This document shows, one piece after another, positions 35,530-44,718 of a DNA stretch of 64,000 bases (the first letter of the stretch is position 1; each line of letters starts with the position of its first letter). Below the pieces are notes generated by a model. That model ran no database searches and was not told where the DNA came from. It worked only from the letters and a program-made list of their open reading frames with translations. The DNA comes from Halorubrum xinjiangense (GTDB lineage: Archaea > Halobacteriota > Halobacteria > Halobacteriales > Haloferacaceae). Location of the stretch: positions 62,001-126,000 of the forward strand of contig NZ_FNBO01000010.1 in the NCBI RefSeq assembly GCF_900102375.1. Reading direction: 5' to 3'. Position numbers and translations under genes: made by a program.

Positions 35530-36516
35530 TTAAAATTCGACCGCCTCCAGGATTCCCTCCTCGATGCGCGCCGCCGACGGGAGGTAGTAGTCCTCTAACG
35601 CGTACAGCGGGTACGGCACGTCGAAGCCGGTGACGCGGCCGATCGGCGCCTCCTGATAGAGGAGCGCCTCCTCCTGGAGTATCGCCGTGATCTCGCCCGC
35701 GAGCCCGCCGGTCTTGGGCGCCTCGTGGACGACGACCGCGCGGCCGGTCTTCTCGAACGCCGCGACGATCGCCTCGCGGTCGAGCGGCGAGACTGTTCGG
35801 AGATCGACGACCTCGCACTCGATCCCCTCCTCGCCGAGCGTCTCGGCGGCCTCCAGCGTGGGGCGGGTCATCGCGCCGTAGGTGAACACGGCGACGTCGT
35901 CGCCCTCGCGGCGGGTGGCGGCCTCGCCGATGGGGACCGTGTACGGCTCCTCGGGCACCTCCTCGCGGAACGCCCGGTAGATCAGCTTTGGTTCGAGGAA
36001 GATCACGGGGTCGGGGTCGCGGATCGACGCCGCGAGCAGTCCCTTCGCCTCGCGGGGGGTCGAAGGGGTGACGACCTTCAGCCCGGCCTCGTGGGCGTAG
36101 AACGCCTCCTTCGACTCGGAGTGGTGCTCCGGCGCGCGGATGCCGCCGCCGTAGGGCGCCCGGAGCGTCATCGGGAGCGTGAACCGCCCGCGGCTGCGGG
36201 TGCGGAACCGCGCCATGTGCGAGACGATCTGGTCGAAGCCGGGGTACATGAACCCGGAGAACTGGATCTCCGGGACCGGTCGCATCCCCATCGCGGCCAT
36301 CCCGACCGCGGTGCCGACGATGCCCGACTCGGCGAGCGGGGTGTCGATCACCCGGTCGCCGCCGAACTCGTCGAAGAGGCCTTCCGTGGCGCGGAAGACG
36401 CCACCGTTCTTCCCGACGTCTTGGCCCATCACGACGACGTCGTCGTCCTCGCGAAGTTCGGTGTGTAATCCGTCTCGGACCGCCTGTACCAGCGTGAGGT
36501 TCTGTGTCTCGGTCAT
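35530..36516 (-). CDS. 2-oxoacid dehydrogenase E1 beta subunit
   Basis: 328 residues. The transketolase-like pyrimidine domain shows GQDVGKNGGVFR and PLAESGIVGTAVGMA; the C-terminal domain has LRTVSPLDREAIV. With E1alpha it forms the thiamine-dependent decarboxylase of the complex. It starts at the base after the E1alpha stop, so the two are translated as a pair. Confidence 0.95.
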   Translation of the reverse strand: MTETQNLTLVQAVRDGLHTELREDDDVVVMGQDVGKNGGVFRATEGLFDEFGGDRVIDTPLAESGIVGTAVGMAAMGMRPVPEIQFSGFMYPGFDQIVSHMARFRTRSRGRFTLPMTLRAPYGGGIRAPEHHSESKEAFYAHEAGLKVVTPSTPREAKGLLAASIRDPDPVIFLEPKLIYRAFREEVPEEPYTVPIGEAATRREGDDVAVFTYGAMTRPTLEAAETLGEEGIECEVVDLRTVSPLDREAIVAAFEKTGRAVVVHEAPKTGGLAGEITAILQEEALLYQEAPIGRVTGFDVPYPLYALEDYYLPSAARIEEGILEAVEF

Positions 36517-37620
36517 TTACTCCTCCAAGAACGCCGCGTCGCCGCGCTCGTCGCGCAGCGCGGCGAACGCCTCGTACTGCCGCTCCAGTTCGGGCGGAAG
36601 CTCCGCGTAGGCGTGCTCGAACAGCTCCCGCGGCTCGGGCCGCGCCATCGACTCCGCCGCGTCTATCGCGTCCGCGACCTGCGCCTCGATCGACGACTCG
36701 ATCTCCGCGACGCGCTCGTCGTCGAGGATCCCCTCGTCGCGGAGGTAGGCCTCCAGCCGGTCGATCGGGTCCTTGTCCTTCCAGCGCTCGACCTCGTCGT
36801 CCTCGCGGTAGACGGTCGGGTCGTCGGCGGTCGTGTGCGCGCCGAAGCGGTACTGGACGGCCTCGATGAGCGTCGGCCGCGGGCGGTCGGCCTCGGGGTC
36901 GCGCGCCTTCTCCAAGGCCGCTTCCGTGACGCTGTACACCGCGAGCGGGTCCATCCCGTCGACCTGGACGCCGTCGATCCCGTACGCCTCCGCCTTCTGC
37001 GCCAGCGTCGCGCTCCGAGTCTGCCGCTCGCGTGGCACGGAGATCGCCCACTGGTTGTTGTTACAGAAGAAGACGGTCGGCGTGTCGAACACGCCGGCGA
37101 AGTTGACCCCCTCGTGGAAGTCCCCCTCGCTCGTCGCCCCGTCCCCGAAGTAGCAGATGAACGCGTCGTCCTCGCCGCGGAGCTTCGAGGCCCACGCGGC
37201 GCCCGTCGCGTGGGGGACCTGCGACGCGATGGGGACGGCGACCGGGAAGACGTTGACGTCCGGCGGCGCGTTGTTTCCGTCCTCGTGGCCCATCCAGTAG
37301 AGCAGCGTCTGTTTCAGGGGGAGCCCGTGGACCAAGGCGGCGCCGTGCTCGCGGTACGACGGGACCATCCAGTCGTCCGCGTCGAGCGCGTACGCCGACC
37401 CGATCTGGGCGCCCTCCTGCCCGGAGAGCGGGGGGTACGTCCCCATCCGGCCCTGTCGCTGGAGGCTCACCGCGCGGCCGTCGAAGTGGCGCGCCAGCCG
37501 CATGTGCCTGTACATCTCGACGAGCGACCCCTCATCGAGGTCGGGGAGATCGCCGACGACCTCGCCGTCCTCGTCGAGGACGCGAACCGTATCGTCGTAC
37601 GCCCTGTCGAACACGGTCAC
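36517..37620 (-). CDS. 2-oxoacid dehydrogenase E1 alpha subunit
   Basis: About 367 residues. The thiamine-diphosphate motif is GDGATSEGDFHEG...FFCNNNQWAIS; HTTADDPT is the phosphorylation-loop region of the family. First gene of E1alpha-E1beta-E2-E3. The GTG at 37620 is chosen because GAAGGTGG, close to the anti-16S sequence, lies eight bases before it; a further in-frame GTG is at 37632. A GATATTACC box near 37665 is the likely promoter. Pyruvate is the usual guess as substrate, but haloarchaeal paralogs may use branched-chain 2-oxoacids. Confidence 0.93.
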   Translation of the reverse strand: MTVFDRAYDDTVRVLDEDGEVVGDLPDLDEGSLVEMYRHMRLARHFDGRAVSLQRQGRMGTYPPLSGQEGAQIGSAYALDADDWMVPSYREHGAALVHGLPLKQTLLYWMGHEDGNNAPPDVNVFPVAVPIASQVPHATGAAWASKLRGEDDAFICYFGDGATSEGDFHEGVNFAGVFDTPTVFFCNNNQWAISVPRERQTRSATLAQKAEAYGIDGVQVDGMDPLAVYSVTEAALEKARDPEADRPRPTLIEAVQYRFGAHTTADDPTVYREDDEVERWKDKDPIDRLEAYLRDEGILDDERVAEIESSIEAQVADAIDAAESMARPEPRELFEHAYAELPPELERQYEAFAALRDERGDAAFLEE

Positions 37621-37952
37621 GGTCGAACCCACCTTCGCATGGCCGATACGTCCACCGCCCGGGTAATATCGTTTTCGTAAATAATTTATTATACTCAGAA
37701 ATAGCGGCTTCGCGATGAGAGACCGTCCATCAGACTGGGAGAGAATCGGACATTTCTGAACAAACTCCGAGCTGTTCGGCAATATTTTCGCCAACATCGG
37801 CGTTTCGTCGGTCCATAACGGACGAACAGGAAGGTTTTCCGGCGCGCGGTCGACCGCCGGAAGCGGGATCCGGGCGTCGCGGCGCCGCGGCTCGGCGGTC
37901 GAGACAGAGCGAGGTGATCGGGGGACGTGAGTTGCCGACGCGAAGCGGGCCG
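37621..37952. promoter_or_regulatory. upstream region of the E1-E2-E3 operon
   Basis: The first 60 bases hold the E1alpha promoter (GATATTACC on the minus strand). Beyond lies an AT-rich patch, then TCTGAACAAACTCCGAGCTGTTCGG (here cited as 37754-37778), whose GAACA/TGTTC ends form an inverted repeat that could be an operator. No gene is supported; the frame reaching 37797 is upstream run-on of E1alpha. Confidence 0.4.
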
Positions 37953-38357
37953 TTATCCGAGCCGGAACGAGGGCTCGTCGGGCTCGCCGTCGAGGTCCTC
38001 CAGCTGGATCACGTCCTCGTCGCCGTCCTCAAGCTGCTCGCGGAGGTAGTTGACGTACCGCTTGTGCTCTTCGAGCTGCTCGCGGAGGTGTTCGGCCTCG
38101 AGCTCCAGCCGCTCGTGCTCGCGGACGAAGCTCTTCGGGACCTCGATCTTCGGGGGGAACGACTCCCCGCTGTCGCCCATGCTGTCCAGTTCGGCCTCCG
38201 GGATGACCCGGACCTGGCCGTCGTGGGCAACGAGCGTATCCACGTAGTCCCGGAAGACCGCCGACAGCGAGATGTCCCGCTCCTCGGCGATGTCGCGGAG
38301 GGTCTCGAACGCGTCCTCGTTGACGCGGAACGAGATCGTCTTGTTCTTGTTGCCCAT
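37953..38357 (-). CDS. ribbon-helix-helix regulator with C-terminal coiled coil
   Basis: 134 residues. The N-terminus (NKNKTISFRVNEDAFETL, then DISLSAVFRDYVDTLV) is a ribbon-helix-helix DNA-binding fold. Residues 80-120 (EHERLELEAEHLREQLEEH) are a coiled coil for assembly, followed by an acidic tail. It resembles the conserved RHH regulators of haloarchaea, some of which control cell-division genes, but I cannot assign it. Single gene, convergent to nothing; start ATG 38357 fits the fold. Confidence 0.75.
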   Translation of the reverse strand: MGNKNKTISFRVNEDAFETLRDIAEERDISLSAVFRDYVDTLVAHDGQVRVIPEAELDSMGDSGESFPPKIEVPKSFVREHERLELEAEHLREQLEEHKRYVNYLREQLEDGDEDVIQLEDLDGEPDEPSFRLG

Positions 38358-38497
38358 TATCGGACTGTTCGTTCCGCGGATCACTTAAGCGTTTGTCAGA
38401 CGGTCCCAAGAACGAGAAACGCGTTCGCGGGGAGAACCGCGCCGAACGCCGCGAAAACCCGGGATCGGCGCGTCAGCGTTCCGGCCGCCGACCACGT

Positions 38498-38597
38498 CAG
38501 AGCGCCGAGACGCCGGCCACGTCAGGGCTCCGGCGCGCCCGCCGGGTCAGACCGCCGAGACGCCGGCCGGGTCAGGGCTCCGGCGCGCCCGCCGGGT
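38498..38597. repeat. 50-bp tandem duplication at the rpap3 gene end
   Basis: Units 38498-38547 and 38548-38597 differ at only a few bases. The second contains the stop codon and last residues of the RPA-associated protein gene; the first is a copy lying just downstream. A recent local duplication. Confidence 0.85.
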
Positions 38598-39237
38598 CGG
38601 TCCCGTCCGGGGCGTCGCCGAGCGCGGCGTCGTCGTCCGCGGACCCGTCGCCCGCGAGTTCGTCGCCGCTCTCGTCGAGGTCCTCCAGCGCCGACAGCGC
38701 GGCGGCCTTGTACGTCTGGGGGTCGAAGTCGTACTCCTCGCGGGCCATCCGCGCGTACTCGTTGCCCTCGTCGTCGAACGCGGCGACGCGCTCGACGGTG
38801 CGGCGGGCGGTCTCCGCGACCCAGCGGTCGCGGGTAGCGGCGTCGACCTCGGTGATCGACTCGGGGCGGACGGAGACCCGGACCGTGCCGTCGTCGGTCT
38901 CGTACGTCCGGGGCTTCCCCACGACTGCGACGTAGGCCGGGGGCTCTAAGTCCCGGAGTTTGGAAGCGGCTTCCGGCTGGTACTGACCGGCGTACACGAA
39001 GAACGTGCCCGTCGGATCGACGATGCGGCCGCGCCAGTACTCGCTGTCCTCGCCGACGTCCTCCTTCTCCGTGAGCGTCCCCACGAAGAAGACGCGGTTC
39101 GAGGACTCCCCCGTCGGTAACAGCGCGTAGACGGGGGCGCGCTCGTCGTCGGACTCGGTGAACGTGTAGCCGGCGTCGTTGAACTCGGTCGCGAACACGC
39201 GCCGGGCGACCTCTCGGGTGGGTGCGGATTGGCTCAT
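38572..39237 (-). CDS. rpap3: RPA-associated protein (COG3390)
   Basis: 221 residues. The OB-like core (RVFFVGTLTEKED, WRGRIVDPTGTFFVYAG, YVAVVGKPRTY) and the C-terminal helical part (EEYDFDPQTYKAAALSAL) match the RPA-associated proteins encoded next to haloarchaeal rpa genes, which partner the matching RPA in single-strand DNA binding and repair. An acidic tail of 30 residues follows. It starts at the base after the rpa3 stop. Confidence 0.88.
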   Translation of the reverse strand: MSQSAPTREVARRVFATEFNDAGYTFTESDDERAPVYALLPTGESSNRVFFVGTLTEKEDVGEDSEYWRGRIVDPTGTFFVYAGQYQPEAASKLRDLEPPAYVAVVGKPRTYETDDGTVRVSVRPESITEVDAATRDRWVAETARRTVERVAAFDDEGNEYARMAREEYDFDPQTYKAAALSALEDLDESGDELAGDGSADDDAALGDAPDGTDPAGAPEP

Positions 39238-40164
39238 TTAAATCGACCTCGCTTCGATCAGCGCGCTTTCAACGTCGACGGTACCCGGGTCCTCCATCTC
39301 GTCGACCAGGACGTACCGGCCGAACGTCGGGCCGGTGACGCGGTAGTAGCGCCCGAGCACGTCCTCGCCCATCTCCTCGGCGACGACGGTGGTGTCGAGC
39401 GCGTCCATCGCCATGTCCTTGGCCGCCTCGAGGGTCATACCGGTGAGCTCCTCGGTGGCCTCGCGGTCGAAGATGACCTCGGTGACGGTCTCGCCGTCGT
39501 CTAAGACGCCCTTGATACGGAGGTCGAACTCGCCTTCGACCTGCCCGTGTTCGGAGCAGCGCCCGTTCTGGAGGACGCGCGTACAGTCCGCCTCGGGGCA
39601 GCGCTTGATCAGCCCGGAACCGGACTGGATGTCGACTAAGGCGCCCTCGACCGTGTCGGCGTTGTCGCCGACCTCGATCTCCTCGTCGATCTCGGTGATA
39701 CCGGTCGTCCGGTTGAGCTTCACCGAGTAGCTGCCCTCGTACTCGTCGGTGACGACGTTCGAGAGCTCGTACGCCTGCCCCTCGTCCAGCTCGGGGAGGT
39801 CGGAGGTCTCGAAGGCGACGAACTTGATTGTGCCCGACTCGTCGCCGAGGAGGCCGACCTGCGAGATGGAGTCGCTGCGCGGCTCCCAGAGGTCGACCAG
39901 CTTCACGCGCAAGTCGACCCACTGCTCGTCCTCGTCGATGTCGTTGACGAGGACCTCCTCGCTGCCGCCGCGGCCGAGCTCGTCGCGCTCCATCCCGGCG
40001 TCTTCGAGGTAGCTGTTGGTGACGCTCCGGCTCGCCTCGTCGAGCGGCACGCGGTACTCGTCGACGAGCGTCGTCAGCCGCTCCTCGACGTCGTCTGGGT
40101 CGACGTCGGTGTGGTCCGAGAACTGTTCCGCTATCGCTTTCGCTTCCTGTCGCAGTTCGCTCAT
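39238..40164 (-). CDS. rpa3: replication factor A / single-stranded DNA-binding protein Rpa3
   Basis: 308 residues. An N-terminal helical region (about 1-60) precedes an OB fold (VNDIDEDEQWVDLRVKLVD, given as start of the fold) and a zinc-ribbon-like CPEADC...CSEH near 190-205, then a C-terminal OB-like domain. It coats single-stranded DNA in replication and repair. The next gene encodes its associated protein, as in Haloferax rpa3-rpap3, which is the basis of the number 3. Confidence 0.87.
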   Translation of the reverse strand: MSELRQEAKAIAEQFSDHTDVDPDDVEERLTTLVDEYRVPLDEASRSVTNSYLEDAGMERDELGRGGSEEVLVNDIDEDEQWVDLRVKLVDLWEPRSDSISQVGLLGDESGTIKFVAFETSDLPELDEGQAYELSNVVTDEYEGSYSVKLNRTTGITEIDEEIEVGDNADTVEGALVDIQSGSGLIKRCPEADCTRVLQNGRCSEHGQVEGEFDLRIKGVLDDGETVTEVIFDREATEELTGMTLEAAKDMAMDALDTTVVAEEMGEDVLGRYYRVTGPTFGRYVLVDEMEDPGTVDVESALIEARSI

Positions 40165-40450
40165 GGGGTGTCTCCGCCTCCGGTCTTGTTTTCAGTGGGA
40201 GGCGTACGAGGGTTGGTTCCTCACCGTATTAAAACGCCCGTAACCGCGGTGAAAGTGAACGGATCGGGCCCGAGAAGCCGTCTTCCGTCGGTTCGTCGAA
40301 TCGAGGCCGGACCGGCTCCGGAGCGACCCCGGCCCGGCGGCGGCCGCGTCAGACGCGCGTCAGCCACGCGCGGGCTTCATTTCGAGTGGAACGATCACAC
40401 GGATCGCAGCCGTACGGGACGAGGACTCGACGAGACCAACGGACCGAAGC

Positions 40451-40732
40451 GGTGGCGCGTGCCTGCGAGGCCGCGTTTGCGGCCGAGCAGCACGCGCGAG
40501 GGAGTCAGTCGCCGGAGCGAAGCGGAGGCGACTGACGAGGCTGGGGAGGTGTGAGGCTGCGGTGCTGGGCGGGGCGGGACTCGAAGGGGCAGCCGTGAGG
40601 CGGGCGCAGGCGACGTAAGCACCGCAAGGAGTGAGCGGAGCGAACGACTGAGGTGCGTAGCGAGCGTGCGCCCGCCTCGCGGCTGGGGCTTCGGCGGTGT
40701 TCGCCGCCGATCGGCAGTCAATTATTTATAAG
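40451..40732 (+). repeat. dispersed structured element, copy B
   Basis: Same order of blocks as copy A but without the palindromic insertions. The closing helix is 40590-40608 with 40667-40685: 19 positions, all paired with one G-U, although the sequence differs from copy A. The GGCCGC hairpin has a GTTT loop here. The hairpin tipped GAGCGAAGCG has an eight-base CAGTCGCC/GGCGACTG stem. The copy ends with one tail unit and TTATTTATAAG. It fills most of the 651-base gap between rpa3 and RNase Z; the first 285 bases of the gap show nothing else. Confidence 0.6.
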
Positions 40733-40815
40733 CGAACGGAGGAGAATGTAGCGGCGGTCTCCGTGTCGGTCGCAAAGCCGTCCGCGTCGTACTGACCGGT
40801 CGAACCGGCAACGTC

Positions 40816-41745
40816 TCAGTCCGCGTCGGGGAACGGGACCTCGATCAGGTCGCCGTCGTCGGGCAGGAGGCACTTGCCGTCGAACGCCTCGCGGGCGTCT
40901 CGGCGGATCGGCCGCGCGTCGGCCGCGTAGCGCGAGGAGATATGGACCAAGGCGAGCCGCTTCGCGTTCGCGCGGGCCGCGATCGACCCCGCCTCGCGGC
41001 CGGTAGAGTGGGCCGTGTCGCGGGCGCGGTCGGCCATGTCGTCGGCGAAGGTGGCGTCGTGGATCAGCAGGTCGGCGTTCTCGGCCGCCTCGACGGTGGT
41101 CTCTCGCGGACGCGTGTCCGCGGTGTACGCCAGCTTGCGACCCGGACGCGGCGGGCCGACGACCTGCTCCGGCTCGACGACGGTACCGTCATCGGCCTCG
41201 ACCGGCTCGCCCTCGTGGAGGCGGCCGAACTTCGGGCCGACGGGGACGCCCAGTTCCTCCGCCTTCGGGCGGTCGAAGCGGCCGGGGCGGTCGTCCTCCT
41301 CCAAGACGTACCCCTGCGATATCGTCCGGTGTTCCGTCTCGAACGCGCGCACGACGTACTCGTCGGCCTCGTAGGCGACCTCGCCCGGGGCGACCGGTTC
41401 GATCCGGATCGGAAACGCCGGGTCGTGGCCGACCGCGTGGACCAAGTCGCGGAGGTGGTCGTCGGTGCCCGGCGGGCAGTGGACCGTCAGCGGGTCGGTG
41501 CGGTCGTTGAACCCGAGCGTCTGGACGAGGCCAGGGAGGCCGAGAACGTGATCGCCGTGGAGGTGCGAGACGAACACGCGGTCGACGGCGAAGCCGGTCC
41601 CGCTGCGCATCATCTCGCGCTGGGTGCCCTCGCCGCAGTCGAAGAGGAAGCGGTCGCCCTCGCGGTTGACGAAGACGGCGCTCGCCGCGCGCTCGACGGT
41701 CGGGACGGCGCCGCCCGTCCCGAGGAACGTGACGCGAAGAGACAT
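40816..41745 (-). CDS. rnz: ribonuclease Z (tRNA 3' endonuclease)
   Basis: 309 residues, the short tRNase Z form. The metallo-beta-lactamase motif SHLHGDHVLG lies near residues 63-72; further metal ligands are in AYTADTRP, HDATFADD and HISSRY. It cuts the 3' trailer off pre-tRNA. The ATG at 41745 (MSLRVTFLGTGGA) is the family start; the 82 open codons upstream overlap the divergent gene. Confidence 0.95.
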   Translation of the reverse strand: MSLRVTFLGTGGAVPTVERAASAVFVNREGDRFLFDCGEGTQREMMRSGTGFAVDRVFVSHLHGDHVLGLPGLVQTLGFNDRTDPLTVHCPPGTDDHLRDLVHAVGHDPAFPIRIEPVAPGEVAYEADEYVVRAFETEHRTISQGYVLEEDDRPGRFDRPKAEELGVPVGPKFGRLHEGEPVEADDGTVVEPEQVVGPPRPGRKLAYTADTRPRETTVEAAENADLLIHDATFADDMADRARDTAHSTGREAGSIAARANAKRLALVHISSRYAADARPIRRDAREAFDGKCLLPDDGDLIEVPFPDAD

Positions 41746-41865
41746 GTCCACTCGTCGGAGCGGCGGTTGTAAACCGGTGTCGATGCGGGTGAAGCGGGGG
41801 GCGACGCCACGCTCGGCCCGCGGAGCGGTCGACACCCACATGTGTCCGGCCGCCCGAGCCCGACC

Positions 41866-42144
41866 ATGCGAGAACCGATCGCCGCCTTGGTCAGACAGGA
41901 GGGGTGGCGCGCGGAGGGCGCGGCCGCCCGCGTCCACTACGAGGGGGGCCGCGACCGATACGCGGTGGAGTTCTACGCCGAGACGGGCCACGTCCTCTAC
42001 TGGTCCGTGCCGACCGACGACGACGAGGGCGGAACGGCCGCGCCGGTCCCGCGAGACGGCGTTCCGGACCCGCTCCGGCGTCGCGTTCGCGGGGACCTCG
42101 ACGAGGCCGGGATCGATCCCGCCGTCGAGCGACGCGACCTCTGA
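41866..42144 (+). CDS. conserved haloarchaeal small protein, unknown
   Basis: 92 residues, soluble: a helix (PIAALVRQEGW), a beta-hairpin pair (AARVHYEGGRDRYAVEFYAE, HVLYWSVP) and a charged C-terminal helix. Homologs are common in haloarchaea but no function is known to me. A GTG eight codons upstream (41842) is an alternative start. Divergent from rnz with about 120 bases between. Confidence 0.6.
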   Translation: MREPIAALVRQEGWRAEGAAARVHYEGGRDRYAVEFYAETGHVLYWSVPTDDDEGGTAAPVPRDGVPDPLRRRVRGDLDEAGIDPAVERRDL

Positions 42145-42293
42145 GTCCGCTCCGGGAACCGGGCGATCCGAGGCCGGTGATCGCGCATCCGAGGACGAGA
42201 TCAGCCGATCGAACGCGTGTTACCGGTGTTTTCTGCCGATGTATTTCGGTTCGAAGGAAACCTATTTGCCGCCCTGACTGATACGGACTGGTG

Positions 42294-44240
42294 ATGAGTG
42301 GCGTCGACTGGGAGGAAGACGATCCCTTCGAGGAGCAGCGGGACAAAATCGAGAATCCGATGAAGCGGCTGTTCGTCGAGTACGGCCGCGACTACGTCCC
42401 GCAGGTGACCGTGGGGATCTTCGCGAGCATCTTCGCGCGGCTGCTCGACCTGCTTCCCCCGCTCATGCTCGGGATCGCCATCGACGCCGTGTTCTACGAA
42501 GACGCCCTGTTCAGCGAGCAGATCCCGCTCGTCGTCCTCCCGGACGCGTGGCTCCCGACGGCCCAGACCGAGCAGTTCTGGTTCACCATCGCCGTCATCG
42601 GCGGCGCGTTCGGTATCGGCGCCGGGTTCCACTGGATCCGTAACTGGGGGTTCAACGCCTTCGCCCAGAACATCCAGCACGACGTGCGGACGGACACCTA
42701 CGACAAGATGCAGCGGCTCAACATGGAGTTCTTCTCCGACAAGCAGACCGGGGAGATGATGTCGATCCTCTCGAACGACGTGAACCGACTTGAACGATTC
42801 CTCAACGACGGGATGAACTCCCTGTTCCGCCTGTCGGTGATGGTCGTCGGCATCGGCGTCCTCCTCTTCTGGATCAACTGGCAGCTCGCCTTAGTCGCGC
42901 TGCTGCCCGTCCCGATCATCGGCGGGTTCACCTACCTGTTCATCAGGATCATCCAGCCGAAGTACGCCGAGGTGCGCTCGTCGGTCGGGAAGATGAACTC
43001 CCGCCTAGAGAACAACCTCGGCGGGATTCAGGTGATCAAGTCGTCGAACACGGAGCCGTACGAGTCCGACCGCGTCGACGACGTCTCGATGGACTACTTC
43101 GACGCCAACTGGGACGCGATCACGACCCGGATCAAGTTCTTCCCGGGGCTCCGCGTGCTCGCCGGCATCGGCTTCGTGCTCACGTTCGTCGTCGGCGGCC
43201 TCTGGGTGTTCCAGGAGACGCCGCCGGGGCCGTTCACCGGCGAGCTCTCGGTCGGGATGTTCGTCGTCTTCATCCTCTACACCCAGCGGTTCATCTGGCC
43301 GATGGCCCAGTTCGGCCAGATCATCAACATGTACCAGCGCGCCCGCGCCTCCTCCGCGCGGATCTTCGGGCTGATGGACGAGCCGTCGCGGCTCGCGGAG
43401 GACCCGGGCGCCGAGGACCTCACCGTCGGCGACGGCGACGTGGTCTACGACGACGTCTCCTTCGGCTACGACGAGGAGACGATCATCGAGGACGTCGACT
43501 TCACGGTCGAGGGCGGGGAGACCCTCGCCCTCGTCGGCCCCACCGGCGCCGGGAAGTCCACGGTCCTCAAGCTGCTCCTCCGGATGTACGACGTCGACGA
43601 GGGCGCCATCGAGATCGACGGACAGGACGTCCGCGACGTGACGCTCAAGTCGCTCCGCCGGTCGATCGGCTACGTCGGCCAGTCGTCGTACCTGTTCTAC
43701 GGCACCGTCCGCGAGAACATCACCTACGGCACCTTCGACGCGACCGACGAGGAGGTCCGCGAGGCCGCCGAGGCCGCCGAGGCCCACGAGTTCATCGAGA
43801 ACCTCCCCGACGGCTACGACACGATGGTCGGCGAGCGCGGCGTCAAGCTCTCCGGCGGGCAACGCCAGCGCGTCACCATCGCGCGCGCGGTGCTAAAGGA
43901 CCCGGACATCCTCATCTTAGACGAGGCGACCTCCGACGTCGACACCGAGACGGAGATGCTTATCCAGCGCTCGCTCGACCGGCTCACCGAGGACCGGACG
44001 ACGTTCGCGATCGCGCACCGCCTCTCAACGATCAAGGACGCGGACACCATCCTCGTGTTGGAGGGCGGGCGGATCGTCGAGCGCGGCACCCACGACGAAC
44101 TCCTCGACAACGACGGACTGTACGCGCACCTCTGGGGCGTTCAGGCGGGCGAGATAGACGAGCTTCCCCAGGAGTTCATCGACCGCGCGCAGGAGCGCAC
44201 CGCCCGGATCGTCGAGGACGCCGAGAGCGACGACGACTGA
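42294..44240 (+). CDS. ABC exporter, fused permease and ATPase (ABCB/MsbA type)
   Basis: 648 residues. Six membrane helices in the first about 350 residues, then an ATPase domain: Walker A GPTGAGKST (about 413-421), signature LSGGQRQR, Walker B ILILDEATS and the switch His in AIAHRLST. It works as a homodimer that exports lipids, drugs or peptides; the cargo is unknown. Start ATG 42294 is preferred to a GTG one codon upstream. An acidic C-terminal tail is typical of halophiles. Confidence 0.93.
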   Translation: MSGVDWEEDDPFEEQRDKIENPMKRLFVEYGRDYVPQVTVGIFASIFARLLDLLPPLMLGIAIDAVFYEDALFSEQIPLVVLPDAWLPTAQTEQFWFTIAVIGGAFGIGAGFHWIRNWGFNAFAQNIQHDVRTDTYDKMQRLNMEFFSDKQTGEMMSILSNDVNRLERFLNDGMNSLFRLSVMVVGIGVLLFWINWQLALVALLPVPIIGGFTYLFIRIIQPKYAEVRSSVGKMNSRLENNLGGIQVIKSSNTEPYESDRVDDVSMDYFDANWDAITTRIKFFPGLRVLAGIGFVLTFVVGGLWVFQETPPGPFTGELSVGMFVVFILYTQRFIWPMAQFGQIINMYQRARASSARIFGLMDEPSRLAEDPGAEDLTVGDGDVVYDDVSFGYDEETIIEDVDFTVEGGETLALVGPTGAGKSTVLKLLLRMYDVDEGAIEIDGQDVRDVTLKSLRRSIGYVGQSSYLFYGTVRENITYGTFDATDEEVREAAEAAEAHEFIENLPDGYDTMVGERGVKLSGGQRQRVTIARAVLKDPDILILDEATSDVDTETEMLIQRSLDRLTEDRTTFAIAHRLSTIKDADTILVLEGGRIVERGTHDELLDNDGLYAHLWGVQAGEIDELPQEFIDRAQERTARIVEDAESDDD

Positions 44241-44312
44241 TCCGGACCGCCCGAGCGAGCGGGGCGACGCGCCGCGCTGATCGGGCCGTCACCGCGAGGG
44301 TCAGCGAACGAG

Positions 44313-44624
44313 TCACCGCCGGAGTTCGGTCCACTCGTCCGCGGCCGCCTCAGGCGACGCGTCGGCGTGGCCGAGCGCGTCGAGGACCGCCGCCCGGACC
44401 TCCGACGGATTCCGGAACTGCGTCTCCCCGCAGTCCTCGAGCAGGCCGTCGAGCCGCGCCGTCTTCGTCGGGGTCTCCACCGCCGCGGCGCCGTACTGCT
44501 CTATCAGCTCCGCCGCCGTCACCGGGTAGCGGTGTTCGCGGAGCGCCTGCTTCAGCGGGCCGAACGTCACGGCGGGAGCCGAATCGTGCGCCTCCAGGTC
44601 GTGTTCCGCGTTGTCACTGCTCAT
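44313..44624 (-). CDS. DUF5789 family protein
   Basis: 103 residues. The core TFGPLKQALREHRYPVTAAE, then LIEQYGAAAVETP, matches the DUF5789/DUF2795-like pattern of a small helical domain with a conserved YP-x-T turn. Function unknown; widespread in haloarchaea. The ATG at 44624 is used; upstream frame run-on is antisense to the next gene. Confidence 0.7.
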   Translation of the reverse strand: MSSDNAEHDLEAHDSAPAVTFGPLKQALREHRYPVTAAELIEQYGAAAVETPTKTARLDGLLEDCGETQFRNPSEVRAAVLDALGHADASPEAAADEWTELRR

Positions 44625-44718
44625 ACGGTCGCGATCCACGGCGAGGGGCATAATACCCCGGGAGCGTTCGCTCGACGGTGACCGCCGCCTATACCACGCC
44701 GCGCGCCGAGGCTCCGGT

